7,458 bases of DNA from Actinobacteria bacterium UBA912. GTDB taxonomy: Bacteria; Actinomycetota; Coriobacteriia; Anaerosomatales; UBA912. Positions 1 through 6,150 of the stretch are shown one piece after another. A program made the translations under genes and the position numbers. The stretch spans positions 1-7,458 of the forward strand of contig DBEG01000035.1 of the NCBI GenBank assembly GCA_002293965.1. The letters run 5' to 3'. Numbering within the stretch: position 1 is the first letter of the stretch; each line of letters starts with the position of its first letter. The notes under the pieces are model-generated. The model saw only the letters and a list, made by a program, of their open reading frames with translations, was not told the DNA's origin and did not search any database.

Positions 1-812
1 AGCGCAACGTGGCCCAAGAGTTCCTGAATTGTACGCAAATCGGCTCCGGCGGATAGCAGATGACTTGCGAATGTGTGCCTTAGTGTGTGCGGTGAGATAT
101 CAATGGAATTCCCGTATCGCCGAAGAGCTACATTCAGCCTGAGTCTGACCGTATCTGGAGTCATGGGTTTACCCGACTTGGTTAGGAATAATGCGTCGGT
201 GGACTTTCGACACAATAACGGCCGGCTCGAGGCAAGATAGCTTTCTACGACACGACACGCGTTTGGATGGATCGGGACTATGCGCTGCTTGGATCCCTTG
301 CCCATAACCTTTATGCTGCCCATTTCCAGGTCCAGATCGGACAAACTGAGTCCAGTAAGCTCTGACACTCTGATTCCACTGGCATATATCAACTCGATCA
401 TTGCAATATCTCTAAGCCCCAGCGGAACTGTCGGCTGTATAGCCTGGATTATCCCATCGATGATGTTCTCGGAAACAACTTTTGGAAGCTTCTTGTATTT
501 CCTAGGTGTGGTGGTGATGACCGAAGGATCGGAGTCGATTGTCGAATGTCGTACCAGGAACCTGAACCAACATCGTAGTGCTGAGAATCTCCTTGCTATC
601 GTGGCTCTGGAGTATTGAGCTGCGGTAAGTTCGGCCAGATAGTGCCTAATCTGGCGATGATTTGGTGCTAATGCATCGACTTCATTCGCCTGTGCCCATG
701 CAGTGAATTGGGCGACATCGAACGCGTAGGCCTTGACAGTGTTGATCGAAAGTCCTCTATGCTCGGCTAAGTCCACGACGAACTCTTCCTGAAGCTCTTC
801 GATCGAAGTCAT
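1..812 (-). CDS. xerC: Tyrosine recombinase XerC/XerD, 3' end cut by window edge
   Basis: A Xer-type tyrosine recombinase, the family that resolves chromosome dimers at dif sites during division. The frame is open from the ATG at 812-810 to the window edge, giving 270 residues without a stop; about 30 C-terminal residues are missing. Residues 1-90 form the SAM-like core-binding domain. The catalytic domain shows Arg148 (in ASGIRVSEL), Lys172 (in GKGSKQR), His242 and Arg245 (in PHTLRHTFASH) and His268 (in LLGH). The nucleophilic Tyr, expected near residue 277, lies beyond the edge. The start lies 3 bases after the trmFO stop and has a GAGG 8 bases upstream, so it is probably translated from the trmFO mRNA. 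Arginine codons AGA/AGG (12 of 22) are commoner than in trmD. XerC is favoured over XerD only because Firmicutes place xerC after trmFO; a phage-type integrase is unlikely in this context. Confidence 0.93.
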   Translation of the reverse strand, partial: MTSIEELQEEFVVDLAEHRGLSINTVKAYAFDVAQFTAWAQANEVDALAPNHRQIRHYLAELTAAQYSRATIARRFSALRCWFRFLVRHSTIDSDPSVITTTPRKYKKLPKVVSENIIDGIIQAIQPTVPLGLRDIAMIELIYASGIRVSELTGLSLSDLDLEMGSIKVMGKGSKQRIVPIHPNACRVVESYLASSRPLLCRKSTDALFLTKSGKPMTPDTVRLRLNVALRRYGNSIDISPHTLRHTFASHLLSAGADLRTIQELLGHVA

Positions 813-815
813 GTC

Positions 816-2165
816 CTATCCCTCAAACAATGGATGACGGCTCAGGGTAGATGAAACCGAGTTCTTGGCGCGGGTAGCATATGCTTCGTAGCGTAACCGC
901 TTGGAGCGGACTCTCTCATCGAGCTCGGGGACCAGACCCCAGTTGACGTTCATCGGCTGGAACTCTTGGGTCTGTGGGTTAGTGATGTAAGCGATCAACG
1001 ATCCGAGTGCCGAAGTGACCGGCAAGACAAGACTTGGAAGTTCCTTGATGGCACAGAAGCAATTGAGCCCCGCAATGACTCCTCCAGCGATGGATTCAAG
1101 GTAACCCTCGGTGCCATTGAGTTGCCCTGCAATCCTTACACCAGGCCTTGCGTGCAGGGAAAGTGTTGTATCCAGCATGACCGGAGAGTTGACGAATGTA
1201 TTCCTATGCATCACCCCGTACCTAAGGAATTCCGCATCCTTCAGTCCGGGGATGAGCGAGAACACGCGTCTTTGTTCCGAGAAGGTCAAGTTGGTCTGAA
1301 AACCAACCATGTTGAATGCGGTTCTGGATGCGTTCTCGGGGCGAAGTTGAACTACTGCCCAGGGCCTCCTGCCTGTGCGCGGATCGGTGAGCCCCACCGG
1401 TTTCATCGGACCGAACCTGAGGGAGTCAGCTCCCTTGCGAGCGATCTCCTCGACGGGCTGGCACCCGGCGAACAACTCACTCGTCTCAAAGTTCTTGTGG
1501 ACGACTCTCTTGGCCCCAACAAGAGCCGAGATGAAGTGCTCATACTCATCCCGGTCCATAGGACAGTTCAGGTAGTCTGCTCCAGTTCCTTTGTCGTATC
1601 GCGACTGAAGGAACGCAATGTCTGTGTCAACGGTCAGGGTATCGATCACCGGTGCAGCTGCATCGTAGAACGATAGACCCTTAGTACCCGTTAACTCGAA
1701 AAGTGAGTTTGCCATAGACTCGCTGGTCAAAGGACCGGTAGCGATGATGCTGTGTCCATCGGGAACAACTATGCACTCATCCCGAACAACGCGTATCGAC
1801 GGATGGGCCTCGACTGTCTTGGTGACGAGATTGGCGAATCTGTAGCGATCGACGGCTAAAGCCCCGCCCGCCGGAATGGACGCTGCATGTGCGATCCGTA
1901 GCAAGAACGATCCCAGCAAACCCAATTCTGTCTTGAGTGATCCTGTTGCCGAGCTTGGATCAAGGCTCTTGAAGGAGTTCGAGCAAACAAGTTCTGCGAA
2001 CAACCCTGTCGAATGCGCAGGAGAAGTCAGATGGGGCCTCATCTCCCACAATACGACCGGAGCTCCGCGGGAGGCAAGCTGTAGAGCAGCCTCGCATCCT
2101 GCGAGACCTGCACCAATAACTGTCACCTCAGTAAGTGGACGATGTCCTTCAAGTGAAGTGTGCAT
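816..2165 (-). CDS. trmFO: TrmFO, folate/FAD-dependent tRNA U54 C5-methyltransferase
   Basis: Makes ribothymidine (m5U54) in the tRNA T-loop using methylenetetrahydrofolate and FAD, unlike SAM-dependent TrmA. The protein has 449 residues, close to the usual 430-460. A dinucleotide-binding GxGxxG motif is at residues 18-23 (GAGLAG) after a short beta strand. The conserved catalytic cysteines appear as Cys61 (in ELVCSNSFKS) and Cys235 (in FAGCQPVEEIA), and the C-terminal GQLNGTEGYLES and NVNWGLVP motifs are present. The start is the ATG at 2165-2163, 31 bases after the dprA stop. The best Shine-Dalgarno (AAAGGA) sits about 12 bases upstream, a little far; no closer in-frame start is better. The family member GidA/MnmG shares the FAD fold but is longer, about 620 residues, and lacks these motifs. 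In Firmicutes the gene lies in dprA-topA-trmFO-xerC; here topA is absent. Confidence 0.96.
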   Translation of the reverse strand: MHTSLEGHRPLTEVTVIGAGLAGCEAALQLASRGAPVVLWEMRPHLTSPAHSTGLFAELVCSNSFKSLDPSSATGSLKTELGLLGSFLLRIAHAASIPAGGALAVDRYRFANLVTKTVEAHPSIRVVRDECIVVPDGHSIIATGPLTSESMANSLFELTGTKGLSFYDAAAPVIDTLTVDTDIAFLQSRYDKGTGADYLNCPMDRDEYEHFISALVGAKRVVHKNFETSELFAGCQPVEEIARKGADSLRFGPMKPVGLTDPRTGRRPWAVVQLRPENASRTAFNMVGFQTNLTFSEQRRVFSLIPGLKDAEFLRYGVMHRNTFVNSPVMLDTTLSLHARPGVRIAGQLNGTEGYLESIAGGVIAGLNCFCAIKELPSLVLPVTSALGSLIAYITNPQTQEFQPMNVNWGLVPELDERVRSKRLRYEAYATRAKNSVSSTLSRHPLFEG

Positions 2166-2196
2166 TCAGTTCTAATGTCCTTTCGCTCGTCTGGAA

Positions 2197-3048
2197 TCAC
2201 CGCAGTCCATAACGGCCATCAAGATGCCTGTATATTGTACCGACCGATTCCATCTCGGACAGTATCCGCGCAACCGAGAGGATGTCCAGGCCGAGCTCAT
2301 AGGCTATGTCGTCCGGTCTCATGGGCTCAGCCAGTAGCGCACGATGCACTGGAGACAACTCTACGTCCCTGTCGGGAGTATCCTCGAACTTGTTAGAACA
2401 TGAAAGGCCAAGATGAATCCCTAGATCGGAAACGTCGCACAGCGGGATGGCACCCTGGGATATCAGACGATTACAGCCACGAGAGCTCGGAGAGAAAATC
2501 GAACCTGGAACCACGAATACCAGACCGGTGCCATTGAGTTTGTAATCGACGGTAGAAAAGGTCCCCGATGGCAGTCCGGCTTCCACAACCAAGAGGTGAT
2601 CCGACAGTGCCGCGATGATTCTGTTGCGGACACGCAGTGCCCACCGTGTCGGCCTGGCCCCCCATTCGCGTTCCGAGACCACAAGGTGCTTCTCTCGGAT
2701 GGTTTTCAGCATTGCCGAGGACCCCGATGGATAGTCAACGTCGCATCCACAACCCAACACAGCTATGGTTCTACCGCCGGCGCTTAGTGCCGCCATTTGA
2801 CCTGCCTGATCGCATCCTATGGCCGCACCTGAGACCACTGTGAGTCCGCTCGCAGCGATCCATTCGGCGAACAGTCTGCTCGCGCGAATCCCATAAGGCG
2901 TGGCCTTTCTCGCACCGATTATCCCGATGGTGGGTGTGGATAGTAGGCCGCTGTCCCCGATTCCATAAAGCACCCTCGGTGGGGAATCGCTTTGTAACAA
3001 CGACTCCGGATATGACTCACTGCCCAACTCCATGGAGAATCTCTTCAT
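2197..3048 (-). CDS. dprA: DNA-processing protein DprA/Smf, short form
   Basis: DprA binds incoming single-stranded DNA and loads RecA during natural transformation. The Rossmann-like core spans about residues 12-215: GARKATPYG (45-53), SGAAIGCD (73-80), YPSGSS (106-111), RNRIIAALS (141-149), SGTFST (161-166) and VVPGS (179-183). A winged-helix domain occupies about 232-283. The protein has 283 residues. It lacks the roughly 60-80 residue N-terminal SAM/HhH region common in the family: only about 12 residues precede the YPESLL segment. The ATG overlaps the comM stop as ATGA, and the same frame meets a TGA five codons upstream (3063-3061), so it cannot be extended. Several consensus positions differ: GIDxxAH reads GCDQAG, FPxRNRI reads LRVRNRI, and YPxxN reads YPSGS. 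I recall similar short forms in Coriobacteriia, so this may be a lineage trait, not decay. Translation is probably coupled to comM. Confidence 0.95.
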   Translation of the reverse strand: MKRFSMELGSESYPESLLQSDSPPRVLYGIGDSGLLSTPTIGIIGARKATPYGIRASRLFAEWIAASGLTVVSGAAIGCDQAGQMAALSAGGRTIAVLGCGCDVDYPSGSSAMLKTIREKHLVVSEREWGARPTRWALRVRNRIIAALSDHLLVVEAGLPSGTFSTVDYKLNGTGLVFVVPGSIFSPSSRGCNRLISQGAIPLCDVSDLGIHLGLSCSNKFEDTPDRDVELSPVHRALLAEPMRPDDIAYELGLDILSVARILSEMESVGTIYRHLDGRYGLR

Positions 3049-4550
3049 TGATCGCTGCTTTCATAGACGCGCAACATCAAGGCTTCTTGCACGTGCTCAA
3101 CCTCGACATCGGGCAAATCCGCAATGTCTGCACAGGTTCTTGAGACGCGTAGGATCTTGGTAATCGCTCTACCTGAGGAGTGATATCGTGCAGCGTGTTG
3201 GGCGAGTGCCTCTTCGGCGCGCCCCTTCAGTCGACACGCCGAGCGAGCCTCCTTTCCAGTCAACATAGAGTTTGGCTTCCCTTGTCTGGCGATGGCCGCC
3301 AAACGGGCTCTTCTGATGATTGGCTCAACATCAGCGGTTGGTGCCGCTCCCCCAGAAGACAGTAGTCGGGTAGGGTCGACCCTATCGACACGTAGATGGA
3401 TGTCCATCCGATCAATCAATGGTCCACCGATGCGATTCATATATCGATGTACCGCCTGCGGAGTGCAGGTGCATAGACGTTGAGTATCACCTGCATATCC
3501 GCATGGGCACGGATTGCATGCTGCCACTAATGAGAATTTCCCGGGATAGGTGATCCTGCCCTCTGCGCGAACCAGGGTTACCGCCCCATCCTCCATGGGT
3601 TGACGAAGCGCCTGTAGCGCCGATGGCGGAAACTGGGTCAGCTCATCGAGAAAGAGAACTCCGTTGTGAGCTAACGAGATTTCGCCGGGCCTCGGCGGAG
3701 AACCTCCACCGATGAGTCCTGCCAACGAACATGAATGGTGCGGCGCACGAAACGGCCTGGTTCCTCGAACGTATGGTTCTTCATCCAGTCCAGAAATAGA
3801 GTATATGAGTGCAGTCTCTAGTGCCTCTGCCTCGCTCAATGGTTGAAGAAGTCCGGGGAGTCTTCTTGCCAACATGGTCTTTCCCGACCCTGGCGGACCG
3901 ATGAACATAGTGTGATGTCCCCCAGCGGCGGCGATCATCAGGGCGCGTACCGCAAGCTCCTGACCGACTACATCGGCAAGATCGAATGGGGTGACCTCTT
4001 CGGTTCGCACTTTAGCGACTTGCTCTGCGTCTCCATTCACTGGAAGAGCGGGATCGAGATGCCTCAAAGATGGAATAGGCCTGAACTCCGTGTTCAGTGC
4101 AGAGCAGTACAGTCCGGCGTCGGCAGGCGCCAACAATACCCTGTTGCAACCCCGCGCTCCCATGACGTGGGCTAGGATTCCGGGAACTGAACGAAGTCGA
4201 CCGTCTAGTGACAGCTCCCCCACCAGGTACGATCGCTCAATGGTTGAGTAGTCGACCTGGCCTGTCGCCAGCAAGATGCCAGCAGCAATGGGAAGGTCGA
4301 ATCCTGTTCCGTGTTTTCGCAGCGGAGATGGCGCGAGATTGATGACCACACGTGCGTTCGGAAAAGTGAATCCTGTAGCCCTGATCGCGGCCCTGACACG
4401 TTCTCTTGCCTCTTGAACCGCAGTGTCACCAAGTCCGACCAAGTGGAAAGCCGGGAGTCCGGGGCTGACATCCACTTGTACCTCCACTGCAACCGCATTT
4501 GTCCCGATAATCGTTCCTGTCGCGATTCTGGCCTGTCCACCCGTTCTCAT
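3045..4550 (-). CDS. comM: ComM/YifB family AAA+ ATPase, Mg-chelatase-like
   Basis: ComM is a hexameric branch-migration helicase that helps integrate transformed DNA; the family is also called YifB and is widespread in bacteria. The protein has 501 residues, the usual length. An N-terminal Lon-protease-like (ChlI) domain covers about 1-170. The AAA+ domain follows, with Walker A GPPGSGKT at 218-225 (Lys224) and Walker B VLFLDE at 298-303. PHHSCSLAGLIGGG is at 270-283. Cysteines 348, 350, 360 and 362, in and after NPCPCG, are a likely metal site, and IDRMD is at 379-383. The C-terminal magnesium-chelatase-type domain covers about 395-500. The ATG at 4550-4548 overlaps the yraN stop as ATGA and has no clear Shine-Dalgarno, so translational coupling is likely. 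Its own stop overlaps the dprA start. The pairing with dprA supports a role in DNA uptake or recombination, although comM is also kept in non-competent bacteria. Confidence 0.97.
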   Translation of the reverse strand: MRTGGQARIATGTIIGTNAVAVEVQVDVSPGLPAFHLVGLGDTAVQEARERVRAAIRATGFTFPNARVVINLAPSPLRKHGTGFDLPIAAGILLATGQVDYSTIERSYLVGELSLDGRLRSVPGILAHVMGARGCNRVLLAPADAGLYCSALNTEFRPIPSLRHLDPALPVNGDAEQVAKVRTEEVTPFDLADVVGQELAVRALMIAAAGGHHTMFIGPPGSGKTMLARRLPGLLQPLSEAEALETALIYSISGLDEEPYVRGTRPFRAPHHSCSLAGLIGGGSPPRPGEISLAHNGVLFLDELTQFPPSALQALRQPMEDGAVTLVRAEGRITYPGKFSLVAACNPCPCGYAGDTQRLCTCTPQAVHRYMNRIGGPLIDRMDIHLRVDRVDPTRLLSSGGAAPTADVEPIIRRARLAAIARQGKPNSMLTGKEARSACRLKGRAEEALAQHAARYHSSGRAITKILRVSRTCADIADLPDVEVEHVQEALMLRVYESSDQ

Positions 4551-4909
4551 GAGACTGCGAAAGCATCTTTGTGGTGCCGTATCATCGCTCGGTCACTGGC
4601 AATGACCCTGATGGCGATCACATCGAATCTCATAGGTGTTTCGTGGAGGCCATTAGTGTGGACATACTCGCGTGCTAAGCGGGCAAGTTTTCGCTGCTTC
4701 TGCGTCGAAACCGCCTCTTCGCCTGTTCCAGCACGCGCGGTTGTCCGCGTCTTGACCTCGACGAGCACCAAGACTTCATCATCGAAACATACGATGTCCA
4801 GCTCTCCATGGCGACATCGCCAGTTCCTTTCAACGATCGTCATTCCAGAGCGCTCCAGATATGCTACTGCAGCGTCCTCACCTCGATCACCGATCCGCCT
4901 TTGTTCCAT
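4547..4909 (-). CDS. yraN: YraN/UPF0102 family nuclease-fold protein
   Basis: A 120-residue member of the UPF0102 (YraN) family, which has a Holliday-junction-resolvase/restriction-endonuclease-like fold and no firmly settled role. From the chosen start, the PD-(D/E)xK-type signature is visible: Glu36 and Asp38 in HGELDIVC, then Glu51 and Lys53 in LVEVKTR. The family's closing RFDVIAI (94-100) and a KDAF ending are also present, as is the N-terminal GDRGEDAAVAYLERSG. The frame stays open further upstream to a TTG at 4966-4964. I chose the ATG at 4909-4907 because GAGGGGG lies just upstream at good spacing, and because the family normally begins a few residues before GxxGE. The stop overlaps the comM ATG (ATGA). 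Location between rnhB and comM is the standard actinobacterial arrangement and suggests DNA-metabolism duties, but this is inference. Confidence 0.93.
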   Translation of the reverse strand: MEQRRIGDRGEDAAVAYLERSGMTIVERNWRCRHGELDIVCFDDEVLVLVEVKTRTTARAGTGEEAVSTQKQRKLARLAREYVHTNGLHETPMRFDVIAIRVIASDRAMIRHHKDAFAVS

Positions 4910-4984
4910 ATTTCCCCCTCGAGAAGCTGTATTGGCAAATCGAGGGTATAGTCCAGCTCCAACCAAAGACTATCGGATTCCTGA

Positions 4985-5650
4985 CTAGACTGATTCCTGG
5001 TGGATGGAGCACGGATGAAAGGAGTGTCGGTGCACTGATGTGACTCCGTGCCTGCGGATCATTTCCAGATGATGGGCGGTCCCGTATCCCTTGTTCGCAG
5101 CGAATCCATAAACGGGATGCATGCTATCCAGCTCTTGCATCAGAGCGTCACGATGGACCTTGGCCACAATGGACGCAGCAGCAATAGCGGCAACTTGCGA
5201 GTCACCACGAACCACCGATGTCTCAGCTGGGTGGACCGAGAGTGGCGGGCCGTCCAGAAGAATGTGGCAACACGTTACCCTGAGAGTGGCAATCGCCTCT
5301 ACCACGGCGGCTTTGAGTGAAGCAGTCAATCCGTCGCTATCGATGAGCGCGGGTCCGATGTGGGTTACTGAGTAATCGATAGCGCATTGCTCGATTTCGG
5401 CTGCTATCCGACGGCGTTTGGCAGGCGAGAGTCGCTTGGAATCATCAAGGCCGATGATCAGGCAGCCCGGAGGAAGCACCACCGCGCAGACGGTGAGAGG
5501 ACCGGCTAGGGCTCCTCGGCCTACTTCATCCACGCCTGCGATATAGGTAGCCCCTGCACTTCGGAGTGAATCCTCCATCGACGATAGTCGCCGCAACCTT
5601 AGAAGCTCGACCTCATCGGGCATCATCGAAGCATCACGGCAACCACCCAT
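4985..5650 (-). CDS. rnhB: Ribonuclease HII
   Basis: Cleaves the RNA strand of RNA-DNA hybrids and starts removal of single ribonucleotides from DNA, in the cytoplasm. The type 2 RNase H signature is clear: DEVGRG at residues 41-46 (Asp41, Glu42), GLDDSKRLSP at 67-76, LLDG in the middle, and GDSQVAAIAAASIVAKVHRD with the last catalytic Asp. KGYGT and H-R-SF motifs follow near the C terminus. The length is 221 residues from the ATG at 5650. That start has no Shine-Dalgarno and lies 8 bases after a strong hairpin. ATG codons at 5626 and 5623, or even 5578, are possible and would give a shorter N terminus, so the exact start is uncertain. The gene sits 53 bases after rplS and 75 bases before yraN, and is probably cotranscribed with both. 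Confidence 0.96.
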   Translation of the reverse strand: MGGCRDASMMPDEVELLRLRRLSSMEDSLRSAGATYIAGVDEVGRGALAGPLTVCAVVLPPGCLIIGLDDSKRLSPAKRRRIAAEIEQCAIDYSVTHIGPALIDSDGLTASLKAAVVEAIATLRVTCCHILLDGPPLSVHPAETSVVRGDSQVAAIAAASIVAKVHRDALMQELDSMHPVYGFAANKGYGTAHHLEMIRRHGVTSVHRHSFHPCSIHQESV

Positions 5651-5658
5651 TCACAAGA

Positions 5659-5682
5659 ATGCAGGGCGGTGAGGCCCTGCAT
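5659..5682 (-). terminator. Perfect 9-bp hairpin between rplS and rnhB
   Basis: In the RNA the arms are AUGCAGGGC and GCCCUGCAU, a perfect 9-bp, GC-rich stem around a 6-base loop (CUCACC), 21 bases after the rplS stop. The downstream bases UCUUGUGA are not a uridine run, so this is not a canonical intrinsic terminator. It may act as a partial terminator that lowers rnhB expression relative to rplS, or as a 3' end stabiliser of rplS mRNA. It ends 8 bases before the first possible rnhB ATG. Confidence 0.45.
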
Positions 5683-5703
5683 CACGGAGAGCAGATAGTC
5701 GGT

Positions 5704-6048
5704 CTAGTATGCGCGCTCTTTGAGGCGTGCAGCCTTTCCGATCTTGTCGCGGAGGAAGTACAGCTTGGAGCGGCGGACCTTGGCTCTGCCGACGATCTCG
5801 ACCTTCTGGATCTTGGGAGAGTGGACGGGAAACTTCCGCTCGACACCGATCCCGAAGGAGACTTTGCGAACCGCGAAGGTCTCACGGTTACCGGAACCAT
5901 GCCGGGAAATGACCACACCCTGGAAGACCTGGATCCTCTCGCGGGTACCTTCCACAACGCGATAGTGGACCTTGACGGTGTCGCCGACCTCAAAGGCCGG
6001 AAGGTCGTCACGGATCTGCTGCTGCTCAATGGCTCTGATGATATCCAA
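5704..6048 (-). CDS. rplS: 50S ribosomal protein L19
   Basis: L19 sits at the interface of the large and small ribosomal subunits and contributes to intersubunit bridges. The sequence is unmistakable: DIIRAIEQQQIRDDLPAF at the N terminus, GDTVKVHYRVVEGTRERIQ, FQGVVI, GVERKFPVHSPKIQ, and the basic RRSKLYFLRDKIGKAARLKE ending. I start it at the TTG at 6048-6046, which gives 114 residues, the normal length, and places the start directly before DIIRAIE as in homologues. A strong Shine-Dalgarno, GAGGT at 6060-6056, lies 7 bases upstream. The frame stays open to a GTG at 6108, but the extra 20 residues are unlike any L19 N terminus I know. A possible promoter precedes the gene. The order trmD-lepB-rplS differs from the common trmD-rplS. 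Confidence 0.97.
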   Translation of the reverse strand: MDIIRAIEQQQIRDDLPAFEVGDTVKVHYRVVEGTRERIQVFQGVVISRHGSGNRETFAVRKVSFGIGVERKFPVHSPKIQKVEIVGRAKVRRSKLYFLRDKIGKAARLKERAY

Positions 6049-6055
6049 TTCGTTT

Positions 6056-6060
6056 ACCTC
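6056..6060 (-). promoter_or_regulatory. Shine-Dalgarno deciding the rplS TTG start
   Basis: The minus strand reads GAGGT followed by AAACGAA and then TTG. The 7-base spacing is ideal, and no comparable site precedes the upstream GTG at 6108. It fixes the L19 start at a TTG codon. Confidence 0.75.
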
Positions 6061-6116
6061 GATGTCCAGGCTAGTATTTGTACAAGTATCATATCCACAC
6101 TGGGACACAAATGGGA

Positions 6117-6146
6117 AGTATAGCTAAAACGACTGCTGGTGTGCAA
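6117..6146 (-). promoter_or_regulatory. Possible sigma-70-type promoter for rplS
   Basis: The minus strand has TTGCAC at 6146-6141, an 18-base spacer, and TATACT at 6122-6117. The -10 matches the consensus at five of six positions and the -35 at three of six. It begins just after the lepB stop and would give an rplS leader of roughly 60 bases. A second TATGAT at 6093-6088 lacks a convincing -35. The location, before a gene needed at high level, makes a promoter plausible, but the motif alone is weak evidence. Confidence 0.35.
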
Positions 6147-6150
6147 CCGT

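Noticed and set aside
280..618. Plus-strand open frame of 112 codons
   Set aside because: It lies antisense inside the recombinase gene, which runs open across the region with all expected catalytic motifs; its translation shows no family features.
1..812. A broken or frameshifted recombinase pseudogene
   Set aside because: Codon-by-codon translation from 812 to the edge has no stop, and the Arg, Lys, His-x-x-Arg and His active-site residues are all in place; only the window edge cuts it.
1..812. Integrase of a mobile element with an attachment site
   Set aside because: The gene lies directly behind trmFO in a housekeeping cluster with close spacing, as xerC does in other bacteria, and there is no flanking tRNA gene, repeat or phage gene.
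966..1676. Plus-strand open frame of 236 codons opposite trmFO
   Set aside because: It is a long antisense shadow of an intact, clearly recognised TrmFO; its protein resembles no family and no suitable ribosome site stands out.
4910..4966. N-terminal extension of YraN from an upstream TTG
   Set aside because: The ATG at 4909 has a strong Shine-Dalgarno and gives the normal family length; the extra residues show no similarity to the family.
4311..4988. Plus-strand open frame of 225 codons across comM and yraN
   Set aside because: It spans the antisense of two real overlapping genes and has a serine/arginine-rich, low-information translation typical of shadows.
6049..6108. N-terminal extension of L19 from a GTG
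   Set aside because: L19 proteins begin at or just before the DIIRAIE segment, and the strong ribosome site favours the TTG at 6048.
5566..6123. Plus-strand open frame of 185 codons opposite rplS and the rnhB start
   Set aside because: Antisense to the L19 gene; the acidic, leucine- and aspartate-rich product is what the reverse complement of a basic ribosomal protein gene yields.
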